64,000 nt of DNA from Flavobacterium sp. 9 (GCF_002754195.1 NZ_PEEU01000001.1:1116001-1180000), one strand, 5' to 3'. Positions 35,529-45,265 are shown, counted from the first letter of the stretch. A program made the numbers and translations. Notes: generated by a model not told the origin, from the letters alone.

Positions 35529-36680
35529 TTAAGATTGCTGCTTTTCACTTTTATAATCGTCAATTGCTCTTTGATATAAAGCCTCATATTTAGGCAGGAT
35601 ATTTTTAATATCAAATTTCTTTGCAACTTCAAGAGCATTTGCTTTAAACTGATTCAAAACTTCGTCATCTTTCAGTATCTTAATTGCATTTGCAGCCATT
35701 TCTTCAACATCTCCAACATTGCTCAAATATCCTGAGATTCCATCGAAATTAACCTCTGGCAAACCTCCTGAATTACTCGAAATTACCGGAACTCCACAAG
35801 CCATAGCTTCTAAAGCTGCCAAACCAAAACTTTCTGTTTCTGATGGAAGTAAAAACAAATCCGTCATACACAAAATCTTGTCGATTTCATTACTGTTTCC
35901 AAAGAAAATCACCTTATCGTAAATCCCTAATTCCATGCACAAAACCTCTGCTTTTTCTTTTTCAGGACCATCACCAACCATCATTAATTTAGCCGGCATT
36001 ACTTTCTGAATATTATAGAAAATCTTAATAATATCCGGAATACGTTTTACCTTTCTAAAGTTACTGATATGCGTAATGATGCGTTCATTTTCCTTTGCCA
36101 TCACATAACGGTGACAAGGCGCTCCAGGCTCTTTAATGACTTTATCCAATTCAATAAAATTCGGAATTACCTTAATTTTATTCTTGATTTTAAACAACTT
36201 CAAAGTATCATCTTTCAAACTTTGTGAAACCGAAGTCACATAATCTGATTTATTGATACTAAAAGTCACCGCAGGTTTATAAAACGGGTGATTCCCTACC
36301 AAAGTAATATCCGTTCCGTGAAGCGTTGTAATCATCGGAAGATTAATCCCTTCATTTTTCAGCATTTGCTTCGCCATATAACCCGCATATGCGTGAGGAA
36401 TAGCGTAATGCACATGAAGAACTTCAATTTTATATAGTTTAACCATATCGACCAATTTGCTTGACAAAGCCAATTCATAAGGCTGATAATGGAAAAGAGG
36501 ATATTCAGGAACGTTTACTTCGTGATAATGAACATTAGGATTCAAAAGTGCCAACCTAACCGGCTGACTATAAGTAATAAAATGGATTTCGTGTCCGCGT
36601 CTGGCTAATTCAAGACCCAATTCTGTAGCAACTACGCCACTACCGCCAAATGTCGGATAACAAACTATAGCTATTTTCAT
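35529..36680 (-). CDS. bshA: N-acetyl-alpha-D-glucosaminyl L-malate synthase
   Basis: This 383-residue GT4 glycosyltransferase joins UDP-GlcNAc to L-malate, the first step of bacillithiol synthesis. The BshA-type start CYPTFGGSGVVATELG, the middle HVHYAIPHAYAGYMAKQM and LHGTDITLVGNHP, and the GT4 nucleotide-sugar block ETESFGLAALEAMACGVPVI are all present. Length is as expected. Bacillithiol is the low-molecular-weight thiol of many Bacteroidota as well as Firmicutes. The other steps (BshB, BshC) are not in the window. Confidence 0.93.
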   Translation of the reverse strand: MKIAIVCYPTFGGSGVVATELGLELARRGHEIHFITYSQPVRLALLNPNVHYHEVNVPEYPLFHYQPYELALSSKLVDMVKLYKIEVLHVHYAIPHAYAGYMAKQMLKNEGINLPMITTLHGTDITLVGNHPFYKPAVTFSINKSDYVTSVSQSLKDDTLKLFKIKNKIKVIPNFIELDKVIKEPGAPCHRYVMAKENERIITHISNFRKVKRIPDIIKIFYNIQKVMPAKLMMVGDGPEKEKAEVLCMELGIYDKVIFFGNSNEIDKILCMTDLFLLPSETESFGLAALEAMACGVPVISSNSGGLPEVNFDGISGYLSNVGDVEEMAANAIKILKDDEVLNQFKANALEVAKKFDIKNILPKYEALYQRAIDDYKSEKQQS

Positions 36681-36922
36681 GTATTAAATTTAATACTACG
36701 AAAGTACTCAAAAATAGCGTTTAATTTAAGTTTTAGATTGTTAGATTTTTGTGAATATTAGTTTCCAGATAATTAGATTGTTAGACTTTAAAACCAATAT
36801 ACTTTGACTCTTTATGTCTTTCTGAGCGAAGTCGAGAATTTTTACACACAAACTAAAACTCAAAATTTACAATTCATAATTATAATCAGGAGCAGAAAAG
36901 ACTTTTTCATAAGAACTACTTG

Positions 36923-36990
36923 TCCCGCTGTCCACTATATCTTTTCCCGGCTAAAGAAGCCAGAAAAAGGATATCGTTTCCATCGGGGCT
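36923..36990. repeat. Structured intergenic element with CCCGCT...CGGGGCT ends
   Basis: The ends CCCG and CGGG pair, and an inner imperfect hairpin joins CTTTTCCCGGCT with AGCCAGAAAAAG. Similar elements with CCCGCT/GGGGCT ends are familiar to me from Flavobacterium intergenic regions; that memory is unchecked. It is part of the 783-base gap after bshA, which has no gene I can support. Confidence 0.5.
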
Positions 36991-37027
36991 AAATTAGAAG
37001 TTTTTATTTTTACAAGAACTTTATTCT

Positions 37028-37060
37028 AAACCCGGCAGGTTTTAAAAACCTGTCGGGTTT
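37028..37060. repeat. Perfect-type hairpin in the long gap
   Basis: AAACCCGGCAGGTTTT pairs with AAAACCTGTCGGGTTT (one G-T type mismatch). It is not adjacent to a gene end, so it is listed as a repeat rather than a terminator. Confidence 0.6.
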
Positions 37061-37148
37061 GTCGTAATCTATCTTTGTCAAAGTTTAAAACCAAAAGTAC
37101 AAGGAACATTTATAAAAGTTCAATTTTAAAGTTGGTCTGAGCATTTTT

Positions 37149-37262
37149 TGTCATTTCGACGGAGGAGAAATCTCCACGAGAAGCTCGACAAAGATTGTCG
37201 ATTATCATTGTCGATTATGATTGCAGAGTTACTTGCGAAGATTTCTCCTCCGTCGAAATGAC
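37149..37262. repeat. REP-like inverted repeat, family A copy 3
   Basis: It has the same arms as copy 1 (TGTCATTTCGACGGAGGAG / CTCCTCCGTCGAAATGACA). The centre is 14 bases longer because GATTGTCGATTATCATTGTCG contains a small internal duplication. The right flank (GTTGTGGTTATTT, then CCTTACAC) matches the flank of copy 1. Confidence 0.85.
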
Positions 37263-37410
37263 AATGGTTGTGGTTATTTGGTGTAAAACTAAAACTCCTT
37301 ACACTTTTGATTTAAAACTTTAACAAAGATTCCCACGATCTTTTCATTTCGAAGAATAATACACAATACTAAACATGAAACCTAAACTTGAAACAAACCA
37401 TTTTAAAAAC

Positions 37411-37445
37411 AAAAAAGGCGTAAAATCTAAATTTTACACCTTTTC
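37411..37445 (-). terminator. Terminator after the 160-residue unknown gene
   Basis: The stem AAAAGGCGTAAAAT / ATTTTACACCTTTT (one mismatch) lies directly downstream of the stop of the minus-strand gene at 37464, with a U tract on the minus strand. Confidence 0.75.
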
Positions 37446-37463
37446 ATTTATTATAAATTCTTC

Positions 37464-37946
37464 TTAGAAGAATCTGCTATGCCAACTATCAGCAGCAGGA
37501 ACTTCCCAAGATTCATTAAATTCTTCGATATTGTTTACCAAATTATTAAACACAATCGTATTCTCAGATACAGATTTGTCTTTAACCATTTTCTTGAAAT
37601 CAATTAAAGGTTTATGCGCGATATGCTCTCCAAGTTTAAAAGTAACGTTCATTTTATCTAATAAATCAACATTATACTTTTTCTCTAAACTCTGAATAAA
37701 TTCCACAGAACTATCGATAGAACAACCAGTTGCTGCTTGCACATCCTGATTTACAGCCAAAATAATGAATCGGTTGTATTTCAATAAATATGAAGCTTCA
37801 AGACTTGTTCCGTGTGCTGCCCAACCTTCAACAAAAGCTTTCAGGTCAGTTTCTATTTCAGAAAATTCTTCCTCAGAAAATTTTCTGTTCGATTGATAAA
37901 TCCAGATTCTGGATTCACCGGGTAAATCTTCAAAAGGTATATACAT
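37464..37946 (-). CDS. Conserved protein of unknown function (often mislabelled ABC transporter ATPase)
   Basis: This 160-residue cytosolic protein begins MYIPFEDLPGESRIWIYQ and ends AADSWHSRF. A conserved middle part contains ATGCSIDSSVEFIQSLE and IDFKKMVKD. From memory, databases often name this family ABC transporter ATPase, but no Walker A, Walker B or ABC signature is present, so that name should not be used. It is followed on the same strand by its own terminator and preceded by the Fe-S protein genes on the same strand, 94 bases away. Cotranscription with them is possible. Its function is unknown. Confidence 0.75.
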   Translation of the reverse strand: MYIPFEDLPGESRIWIYQSNRKFSEEEFSEIETDLKAFVEGWAAHGTSLEASYLLKYNRFIILAVNQDVQAATGCSIDSSVEFIQSLEKKYNVDLLDKMNVTFKLGEHIAHKPLIDFKKMVKDKSVSENTIVFNNLVNNIEEFNESWEVPAADSWHSRFF

Positions 37947-38040
37947 TTTAATTTTTTCTTTAAGTTTGTTTTGTTTCAGGTTTCAAGTTTCAGGTTTCAA
38001 AAACTTAGAATCTTAGCATCTTAGCCACTCAGACCCTTAA

Positions 38041-38832
38041 CTAAAGATCCTGTGCATTAGCAATCAATTCCGCAATATCCATTACTTTAACTTGTCCTTC
38101 TTTTTCCTGATGTTTAATACCATCCGTTAACATTGTATTACAAAACGGACAACCAGCAGCAATAATATCCGGCTTTACTTCTAAGGCATCTTCAGTACGC
38201 AATACGTTTACTTCTTTGTTTCCCGGCTCAGCATCTTTAAACATTTGCGCTCCACCTGCTCCACAACATAAACCATTTGCTTTAGAACGTTTCATTTCAA
38301 CTAATTCAACGTCTAATTTCTGAATCAAATCTCTTGGTGCTTCGTATACTTTATTTGCTCTTCCTAAATAACAAGGATCGTGAAAAGTGATTTTCTTTCC
38401 TTTAAATTGTCCTCCTTCAACTGTTAATCTTCCGTCATCAATTAATGACTTTAAAAACTCTGTATGATGAATTACTTCATATTGACCTCCTAATTCAGGA
38501 TATTCGTTTTTTAAAGTATTAAAACAATGCGGACAAGCGGTTACGATTTTTTTAGCTTCATAGGCATTCAAAACCTCGATATTCATCATGGCTTGCATTT
38601 GAAACAAAAACTCATTTCCGGCACGTTTTGCAGGATCTCCGGTACAACTCTCTTCTGTACCTAAAACTGCAAATGAAACATTGGTACGATTTAAAATTCG
38701 CACAAATGCTTTTGTAATTTTCTTTGCTCTATCATCAAAACTCCCTGCACAACCAACCCAAAATAAAACTTCCGGTTGTGTTCCTTGGGCTAGCATTTCA
38801 GCCATTGTTGGCACTACTAAACTTTCTGACAT
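38041..38832 (-). CDS. CCG-domain Fe-S protein (heterodisulfide reductase subunit B-like)
   Basis: The 263 residues contain two cysteine-rich CCG domains: VGCAGSFDD with TACPHCFN (first, residues about 27-115), and HDPCYLG, GLCCGAGGAQ with AAGCPFCNTM (second, about 165-250). The domain pair is that of HdrB, GlpC and LutA proteins, which bind an unusual 4Fe-4S cluster. The membrane Fe-S partner is encoded 131 bases upstream on the same strand, so the two probably form one electron-transfer complex in the membrane. The natural donor and acceptor are unknown. Confidence 0.85.
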   Translation of the reverse strand: MSESLVVPTMAEMLAQGTQPEVLFWVGCAGSFDDRAKKITKAFVRILNRTNVSFAVLGTEESCTGDPAKRAGNEFLFQMQAMMNIEVLNAYEAKKIVTACPHCFNTLKNEYPELGGQYEVIHHTEFLKSLIDDGRLTVEGGQFKGKKITFHDPCYLGRANKVYEAPRDLIQKLDVELVEMKRSKANGLCCGAGGAQMFKDAEPGNKEVNVLRTEDALEVKPDIIAAGCPFCNTMLTDGIKHQEKEGQVKVMDIAELIANAQDL

Positions 38833-38963
38833 CTTCTTTTTTTGTTAATTCGGTTAATCGTAAATTTGGTTAATCGCTCTTCTGAATAACCAATCCAAAA
38901 CCTAAATTTATTTTATATAATCGATTAAACGGTTAAACAATTAACCATTTAAACTTTTTGACT

Positions 38964-40301
38964 TTAATTTTCGTTTTTCCAGTTCAATCTATCTTGTTGA
39001 CTGTATTGCCATGGCGCTCCATTGTTCTCAATGTTTGTCATCATTGCATTCAATGACATTGGAGCAGCACTTTGTTCCATAACAAGATAACGACGCATAT
39101 CCATAATAATAGACAACGGACTGATATTTACAGGACATTCTTCTACGCAAGCATTACATGAAGTACATGCCCATAACTCTTCAGGAGTTATATAATCGTT
39201 TAATAATGTTTTATTATCCGGAACAAAAACACCTTTGTTTGCATCAATATTTTTTCCTACTTCCTGCAAACGATCTCTTGTATCCATCATAATTTTACGA
39301 GGAGACAATTTTTTACCAGTTTGATTAGCAGGACATGATGATGTACAACGACCACATTCTGTACAAGTGTAAGCGTTTAATAGTTGTACCCAGTTTAAAT
39401 CCTGAACATCACTTGCTCCAAATTTACTTGGAGCTGCATTTTCATCCACCGGAGCAGCAGCAAACGGATCAGCATTTGGATCCATCATTAACTTAACTTC
39501 TTTAGTTACTGACTCTAAATTATCAAACTGTCCTTCAGGATTTAAGTTTGCAAAATAAGTATTCGGGAATGCCAAAAGAATATGTAAGTGTTTTGAGAAG
39601 TACAAATAATTCATAAAAACTAAGATACCTGCGATATGCAACCACCAAAATACTTCAAACAACAATGCAACTAATTCGTTTGACATTCCGTTGAAAATTG
39701 GCGCAATAAACTGACTTATCGGAAAACTTCCTGCTCTGTGAAAATGAGAAAATCCTCCGGGAACATTTTGCAAATGCAAATCAGAAGCATCCATAAACAA
39801 AAACAGAAGCATTAAAACAGTTTCAAAATACAAGATGTAATTGGCGTCACTTTTAGGGAAACCATTTAAATCAGGATTAATAAAACGTTTTAATCTTATC
39901 ACATTTCTTCTAATCCAGAAGGTAATAACGGCAACGAGAACTAAAAATGCTAAAATCTCGAAAGAAGCAATTAAAACATCATAAACCACTCCTAAATAAG
40001 GAGCAAAAATTCTATGAGTTCCAAATAATCCATCGATTATAATTTCGACTAATTCGATATTAATAATTATAAAACCTACATATACAAAAATATGAAGTAT
40101 TCCAGCTACAGGGCGTCTCACCATTTTTGATTGCCCAAGAGCAATCAATGCCATGTTTTTCCAACGTGCTTTAGAATTATCTTTTCGATTTACATCTACT
40201 CCTAAATTGATGTTACGGATGATTTTTTTTACGCTCGATGCAAAAAAACCGAAACCTACAATTAAAAGTATAGCGAACAAAATATTATCTAAATAACTCA
40301 T
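38964..40301 (-). CDS. Membrane-bound 4Fe-4S oxidoreductase
   Basis: The 445 residues have about five hydrophobic segments in the first 250. The C-terminal cytosolic part carries two 4Fe-4S ferredoxin motifs, CTECGRCTSSCP (about 313-324) and CTSCNACVEECP (about 379-390). The architecture matches the HdrC/NarI-like membrane subunit fused to a dicluster ferredoxin. With the adjacent CCG protein it may shuttle electrons between a quinone pool and an unknown partner. The start overlaps a gap of five bases from the MlaD gene upstream, so these genes are likely one operon: amidase, MlaD, Fe-S subunit, CCG subunit. Confidence 0.85.
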   Translation of the reverse strand: MSYLDNILFAILLIVGFGFFASSVKKIIRNINLGVDVNRKDNSKARWKNMALIALGQSKMVRRPVAGILHIFVYVGFIIINIELVEIIIDGLFGTHRIFAPYLGVVYDVLIASFEILAFLVLVAVITFWIRRNVIRLKRFINPDLNGFPKSDANYILYFETVLMLLFLFMDASDLHLQNVPGGFSHFHRAGSFPISQFIAPIFNGMSNELVALLFEVFWWLHIAGILVFMNYLYFSKHLHILLAFPNTYFANLNPEGQFDNLESVTKEVKLMMDPNADPFAAAPVDENAAPSKFGASDVQDLNWVQLLNAYTCTECGRCTSSCPANQTGKKLSPRKIMMDTRDRLQEVGKNIDANKGVFVPDNKTLLNDYITPEELWACTSCNACVEECPVNISPLSIIMDMRRYLVMEQSAAPMSLNAMMTNIENNGAPWQYSQQDRLNWKNEN

Positions 40302-40306
40302 TCTAA

Positions 40307-41272
40307 TTAATTTTTAGTAGTTGTGTTAGCGTCTTCTGTTGGTGCTACATATGGTTTGTTTTTCTTTCCAAAAAGAGAAACATTCACATAACGAGTTGGG
40401 TAAAGACGAACGTCTTGCAATAATAACTCTAATTCTTTTGAAGTTTTAGAAAGATTATTATACAAAGCATCGTCACTTAACAACTTACCTGCAGTACCTT
40501 TTCCTGAGTTTAAGTTGCTCATAAGATTATCAACTTTAGCCAAAGTCTGGTTTAGGTTTCTAACTGTTTTTCCTAAATCGGCTTTGTTCAAAGAATCTGA
40601 TATTTTATTGAAGTTACTTGACATTTTATTAAAGTTGGTTACAACTCCGTTAATTTGTCCTTTATTAGTATCTAAAATAGAATTAAGACTTCCTGAAGCT
40701 TTATGAAATTGCTCCATTGTCTGGCTTAATTCTGCCAATGATTTCTTTAAATTTTCTTGCCCTTGTTTGTCTAAAACATTATTTAATCCAGAAACCAATG
40801 TATTAATATTAGCTAGCATTAAATCTAATTTTTGCTGAATTGGCTCGATTTTACCTCCTAAAGACTCTGTTAATCCCAACTCAACTGTTGATGCTAACGT
40901 TTGTCCATCTTCAACTGGTTCTTTGTCTGCAAGATTAGGAATAATCTTGATTTGTTTTCCTCCAATTAAACTTGGAGAATACAAAGCTGCCTGGCTTGAT
41001 TTTGAGATTGGAAAATCTGTTTTTAATTGAAGTTCAACTAATAATTTACCTGTTACTTCATTAATTGTAATCTTATTTACTTTACCTATTGTAAGTCCGT
41101 TTATGGTAACTGGCGCTGATGCTGATAAATCCTCCACATTATTATATTCTACATATAATGTTTTGTAATTCGTAAAAAGGTCTCTGCCTTTTAAAAAACT
41201 ATAGCCCCAAATAAATAATAAGATTGACGCGATGACTAAAATAGCCGTTTTAATTTCTCTTGTTAGTTTCAA
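40307..41272 (-). CDS. MlaD-family (MCE) lipid transport protein
   Basis: The protein has 321 residues: an N-terminal transmembrane anchor (about 8-24), then one MCE domain (about 35-125) with ASAPVTINGLTIGKVNKI and SPSLIGGKQIKI, then a long helical region of repeating amphipathic segments (150-290). MCE proteins form hexameric rings that carry phospholipids between inner and outer membranes. The ATPase and permease partners (MlaF, MlaE) are not in the window. It is preceded by the amidase gene on the same strand. Confidence 0.9.
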   Translation of the reverse strand: MKLTREIKTAILVIASILLFIWGYSFLKGRDLFTNYKTLYVEYNNVEDLSASAPVTINGLTIGKVNKITINEVTGKLLVELQLKTDFPISKSSQAALYSPSLIGGKQIKIIPNLADKEPVEDGQTLASTVELGLTESLGGKIEPIQQKLDLMLANINTLVSGLNNVLDKQGQENLKKSLAELSQTMEQFHKASGSLNSILDTNKGQINGVVTNFNKMSSNFNKISDSLNKADLGKTVRNLNQTLAKVDNLMSNLNSGKGTAGKLLSDDALYNNLSKTSKELELLLQDVRLYPTRYVNVSLFGKKNKPYVAPTEDANTTTKN

Positions 41273-41322
41273 AATTCTAAGTGTTTCTACAAAATTAATA
41301 TAAATATTCGAACAAAAGCCTA

Positions 41323-42444
41323 TTATTTAATAGCGTTCTGAATATTGATTTTTTCTCCGTCTTTAGTTGCAATTAAAAAAGCTGCGCCATATCCTTTGTC
41401 TTTAGCCTCTTGCAAATATTTTTTTGCTGCTTCGTAGTCTGCAGTTTCCTGATAGAAATATTTGTAAATATTATTTTCGTATAACATTGTCACATTTTTC
41501 AATCCTTTAAAGTTTTTAGGCTCTGTTGGAGTTTTTTTAATACTTGCTATAAGTTGTACTTTAAAGAAGATTCCTTTTGGAGCATTTTTCACCGCCGTAG
41601 TTTCAGTAGCTTTAGGCTTTGCAGGAGTTGTATCTCTCGCTGGTCTTGCTTCAACAATTTCTGGAGCGCCAGAACCAAAAAACTCTCTTTTATAACTCAA
41701 GATAGCTTCGGCAATAGCTTTTGCAATATCGTTCTGACCTTCTTCTGAATTTAAAATATTTCCTTCATCTGGATTCGAAACAAATCCTGTTTCTACTAAT
41801 ACTCTTGGCATATAAGCTTTATGAAGTACCATAAATGGCGCCTGCTTAACTCCGCCTTGTCTTATTTTTTTACCAAGTTTCTCGAAATTATCTTCAATTT
41901 TACTTGCTAACGAAATACTGTTCTCTAAATATTCTTCCTGCATTAGTGTCATACTAATCATAGATTCAGGCGAATTTGGATCGAAACCTTCGTATTTACG
42001 TTTATAATCTTTTTCTAAAGTAATTACCGAGTTCTCTTTTTTCGCCGCTTCAAGATTCGAAGCCGTTTTACTCAAACCCATTACATAAGTTTCAGTTCCA
42101 TCTGCTGCAGTATTTTTGTTTGCATTACAATGTATTGAAACAAAAATATTAGAATTTGCGCGGTTTGCAATGTTCGCTCTTTCTACTAAATCGATAAAAA
42201 CATCTGTTTTACGAGTGTAAATTACATCAACATTTGGGTTAAGTTCTAAAATTTTTCCAACTTTTAGTACAATAGCCAAAGCAATATTTTTTTCAATTCG
42301 TCCGCTATAAACTGCTCCAAAATCGTGATCACCATGTCCAGCATCAAGAGTTACCTTAAATACATTTGACTGACTATAAGCACAAAATGACATTATCGTT
42401 AGAAAAAAAGTAAATATTACCTTAATTTTGTTAAATCTATTCAT
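41323..42444 (-). CDS. N-acetylmuramoyl-L-alanine amidase with SPOR-like domain
   Basis: The chosen ATG (42442-42444) gives 373 residues starting with a signal peptide (MNRFNKIKVIFTFFLTIMSF). An upstream in-frame start at 42510 would add 22 residues before it. The amidase_3 domain (about 28-250) has its zinc and catalytic residues in LDAGHGDHD, GRIEKNIAL, VSIHCNAN and LVETGFVSN. The C-terminal 75 residues (FFKVQLIASIKK, ALFLIATK-like region) look like a SPOR domain, which binds denuded peptidoglycan at the division site. It cleaves the amide between MurNAc and the stem peptide. It is divergent from lptD. Confidence 0.9.
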   Translation of the reverse strand: MNRFNKIKVIFTFFLTIMSFCAYSQSNVFKVTLDAGHGDHDFGAVYSGRIEKNIALAIVLKVGKILELNPNVDVIYTRKTDVFIDLVERANIANRANSNIFVSIHCNANKNTAADGTETYVMGLSKTASNLEAAKKENSVITLEKDYKRKYEGFDPNSPESMISMTLMQEEYLENSISLASKIEDNFEKLGKKIRQGGVKQAPFMVLHKAYMPRVLVETGFVSNPDEGNILNSEEGQNDIAKAIAEAILSYKREFFGSGAPEIVEARPARDTTPAKPKATETTAVKNAPKGIFFKVQLIASIKKTPTEPKNFKGLKNVTMLYENNIYKYFYQETADYEAAKKYLQEAKDKGYGAAFLIATKDGEKINIQNAIK

Positions 42445-42526
42445 AAATCTAAAAGTTAATTTTAATAAAACGCAACAGCTATAATTTTTACAATTGATTA
42501 TTTTTGACAAAAAATTATATGTAAGT

Positions 42527-45226
42527 TTGACATGTCAAAAAACAAGCCATAATTTTACAAAAATAGCATTTAAACCTTTGCATACAAACTTATTTAATAT
42601 CGTTTTATTATCATTTTTCCTAACACTAGGAACTGGTAAATTATATTCGCAAGAGATAAAAAACAAAAAAAAGCCGTTAGCAACTGTAAAACAAACAGAT
42701 AAACCTACAACTGCTGTTACAGATACCATAAAACTTGATACTGTTAGACCTAAAAAGACTTTTCTTGACGGAAAAGTTAAGTACAGAGCTAAAGATTATG
42801 CAAAAATCGATCAGAAAAGAAAACTGATCACTTTATATAATGAAGCTGAGTTATACTATAAAGATGTAGAATTAAAATCTGGTATAATTGTTTTAAACTA
42901 TGAAAAAGATGAAGTTTATGCCGGAAGAATAAAAGATTCTGCCGGAGTTTTGTCACAATATCCAAATTTTAAACAAGGTTCAAGCGAAGTTCAGCCTGAT
43001 TCTATCCGTTTTAATTTTAAAACAAAGAAAGCCTTAATCTTCAATTCAAGAACCGAACAAGGTGAATTTAAAATAAAAGCTGCTGTTACTAAAAAAGAAA
43101 ATGATTCTGTTTACTTCTTAAAAGGTGCCCGTTTTACAACAGCTACAGATGTTGACAATCCTGAATACTACTTTCAGACTAATAAGGTAAAATTTATCCC
43201 TGGTAAAAAAGTTATCACAGGTTTAACCAATATGGTTATTGCAGATGTACCAACTCCGCTTGCGTTGCCGTTTGCTTATTTCCCGATGAGTCAGGAAAAA
43301 AGTGTTTCCGGTATTATTATTCCAAGTTACAATGACTCAAATACGAGAGGTTTTTCGCTTCAAAATATGGGTTATTACTTTGCATTGAGTGATAATTATG
43401 ATTTAACGGTTTTGGGAGATTATTATACTAATGGAAGTTACGCCATGCGATTTGAATCGGCGTATGCCAAAAGATATAAGTACCGCGGAAATGTCAATAT
43501 TCGTTTTGAGAATTTAATTAGCAGTGAACGTGGTTATCCGGATTATAGCAAACAAAATATTTACAACATTCAGTGGTCGCATTCAAGAGACTCCAAAGCA
43601 AGTCCTAATTCGACATTTTCTGCTTCCGTAAACATGGGTAGTAGTAAATATTTTAAGCAATCTATCAATCAGGCCAATATTGGTTCGAACTTAAACAATA
43701 CTTTGAGTTCTTCTATATCGTATAGCAAGACTTTTAATACGATTCCGCAAGCTCGTTTTTCATTATCAGCAACACATTCACAAAATACACAAACAGAAGT
43801 TATTACAATGACACTTCCTACTTTACAGGCGAGTATCGACCGTGTTTATCCTTTTGTTGGAAAAGATGGTGTAAAGAAAGGACTTATAAAAAACATCAAC
43901 TTACAATATAACTTAAGCGGTAAAAACAATATTACAACAACGGATTCATTGTTTTTTAAGCCACAAATGTTTAGAGATGCTCAAATAGGAATGCAACATA
44001 CGATTCCGTTGAGTACTAACTTTAAGTTATTCAAATATTTTAGTGCACAGGCAGCTACAAACTATCAGGAAACATGGGTTACCAAAACTATTAACAAAGA
44101 TTATGATCCTGATCAGAGCAAAGTTGTAAATACGGTTGTAAATGGTTTTGATTCTTTTAGAACGTATAATTTTACTTCTAGTTTAGGAACAACTATCTAC
44201 GGTACCTTTAATTTTGGAAGTGATAAAAGAATCCAATCGATTCGTCACGTAATGCGTCCTACGATTTCTTATTCATATACTCCTAGTTTTGAAAAATACT
44301 ATGACAACTATTCTGTAGATGCTTCAGGAAAACTTAATCAATACACACGTTTTGAAGGTGGTGTTTATGGTGCTCCGTCGAGAGACAACTCAAATATTGT
44401 AGCTTTTGCTTTAAGCAACACTTTTGAGGCAAAAGTAAGAGATCGTGACAGCACAAAAACAGAACCTAAAAAGGTGATGTTGCTTAACAACTTAAATCTT
44501 AGCACAAATTATAACTTTAATGCTAATGGTAAAGATGTTTTAGCGTGGCAACCCTTACTTATTAGTGGAGGAACACAACTTTTCCAAAATAAGATGAATG
44601 TCAATTTTGGAGCTACTTTAGATCCATATGCTTTAAATAACAATAACGACAGAATCAGTACCTATAATATTGATAATGGAGGAAGTTTATTCAGAATGAC
44701 AAATGCCAATATTACCTTAAACTATTCGTTCTCGAATAAAGGCACTGGCAAAGACGAAAAGAATGCTCAAAGTCAGCGAAATGGTGGTCGAAATGATGAC
44801 TTGTTTGGTACTAATACAGATTTAACAGACCCTCGAAACAGTCAGTTTGCAAATGAAAAAGATGACGACAAAGATGTAATTAGTGAATTCTTCAAGTCGA
44901 AAATTCCTTGGGACATGACACTTGCTTACTCAATGACATACAGCAACATAAGAAGAGAAAACAAAATTTCAGGAAACTCAATCATGGTATCTGTCAATAT
45001 GGATATTACTCCAAAATGGAAAGGTGGAGTTTCTACCGGTTATGACTTTGTACAAAAGGGAGTTACATTTACTCAATTCCGTTTTGAAAGAGATTTAATG
45101 AGTTGGAGAATGGCCTTTAACTGGTCTCCATTGGGAACAAACTCAAACTGGAACTTCTTTATCGGAATCAAATCTGGAATGCTTAGTGACATCAAATGGA
45201 ATAAACGAAGCACTTTGAACCGATAA
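42527..45226 (+). CDS. lptD: LPS-assembly outer-membrane protein LptD
   Basis: This protein of roughly 880-910 residues has a signal ending KLYSQE, an OstA-like beta-jellyroll segment (about 55-250, with YYKDVELKSGIIVLNYEKDEVYAGR) and a C-terminal barrel of about 600 residues. It ends as a Bacteroidota LptD does. It inserts lipopolysaccharide into the outer leaflet with LptE. All in-frame candidate starts are TTG: 42494, 42527 and 42578. I use 42527, but a TAAGTTTG element at 42522-42529 would favour 42578. The overlap with the amidase gene's longer reading frame is avoided by the later starts. Confidence 0.85.
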   Translation: MTCQKTSHNFTKIAFKPLHTNLFNIVLLSFFLTLGTGKLYSQEIKNKKKPLATVKQTDKPTTAVTDTIKLDTVRPKKTFLDGKVKYRAKDYAKIDQKRKLITLYNEAELYYKDVELKSGIIVLNYEKDEVYAGRIKDSAGVLSQYPNFKQGSSEVQPDSIRFNFKTKKALIFNSRTEQGEFKIKAAVTKKENDSVYFLKGARFTTATDVDNPEYYFQTNKVKFIPGKKVITGLTNMVIADVPTPLALPFAYFPMSQEKSVSGIIIPSYNDSNTRGFSLQNMGYYFALSDNYDLTVLGDYYTNGSYAMRFESAYAKRYKYRGNVNIRFENLISSERGYPDYSKQNIYNIQWSHSRDSKASPNSTFSASVNMGSSKYFKQSINQANIGSNLNNTLSSSISYSKTFNTIPQARFSLSATHSQNTQTEVITMTLPTLQASIDRVYPFVGKDGVKKGLIKNINLQYNLSGKNNITTTDSLFFKPQMFRDAQIGMQHTIPLSTNFKLFKYFSAQAATNYQETWVTKTINKDYDPDQSKVVNTVVNGFDSFRTYNFTSSLGTTIYGTFNFGSDKRIQSIRHVMRPTISYSYTPSFEKYYDNYSVDASGKLNQYTRFEGGVYGAPSRDNSNIVAFALSNTFEAKVRDRDSTKTEPKKVMLLNNLNLSTNYNFNANGKDVLAWQPLLISGGTQLFQNKMNVNFGATLDPYALNNNNDRISTYNIDNGGSLFRMTNANITLNYSFSNKGTGKDEKNAQSQRNGGRNDDLFGTNTDLTDPRNSQFANEKDDDKDVISEFFKSKIPWDMTLAYSMTYSNIRRENKISGNSIMVSVNMDITPKWKGGVSTGYDFVQKGVTFTQFRFERDLMSWRMAFNWSPLGTNSNWNFFIGIKSGMLSDIKWNKRSTLNR

Positions 45227-45265
45227 TTTCTCAAAACCAAATTGATCGAATAAAAATAATTTATT

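Noticed and set aside
37464..37946. Name ABC transporter ATPase for the 160-residue protein
   Set aside because: No Walker A, Walker B or signature motif is present.
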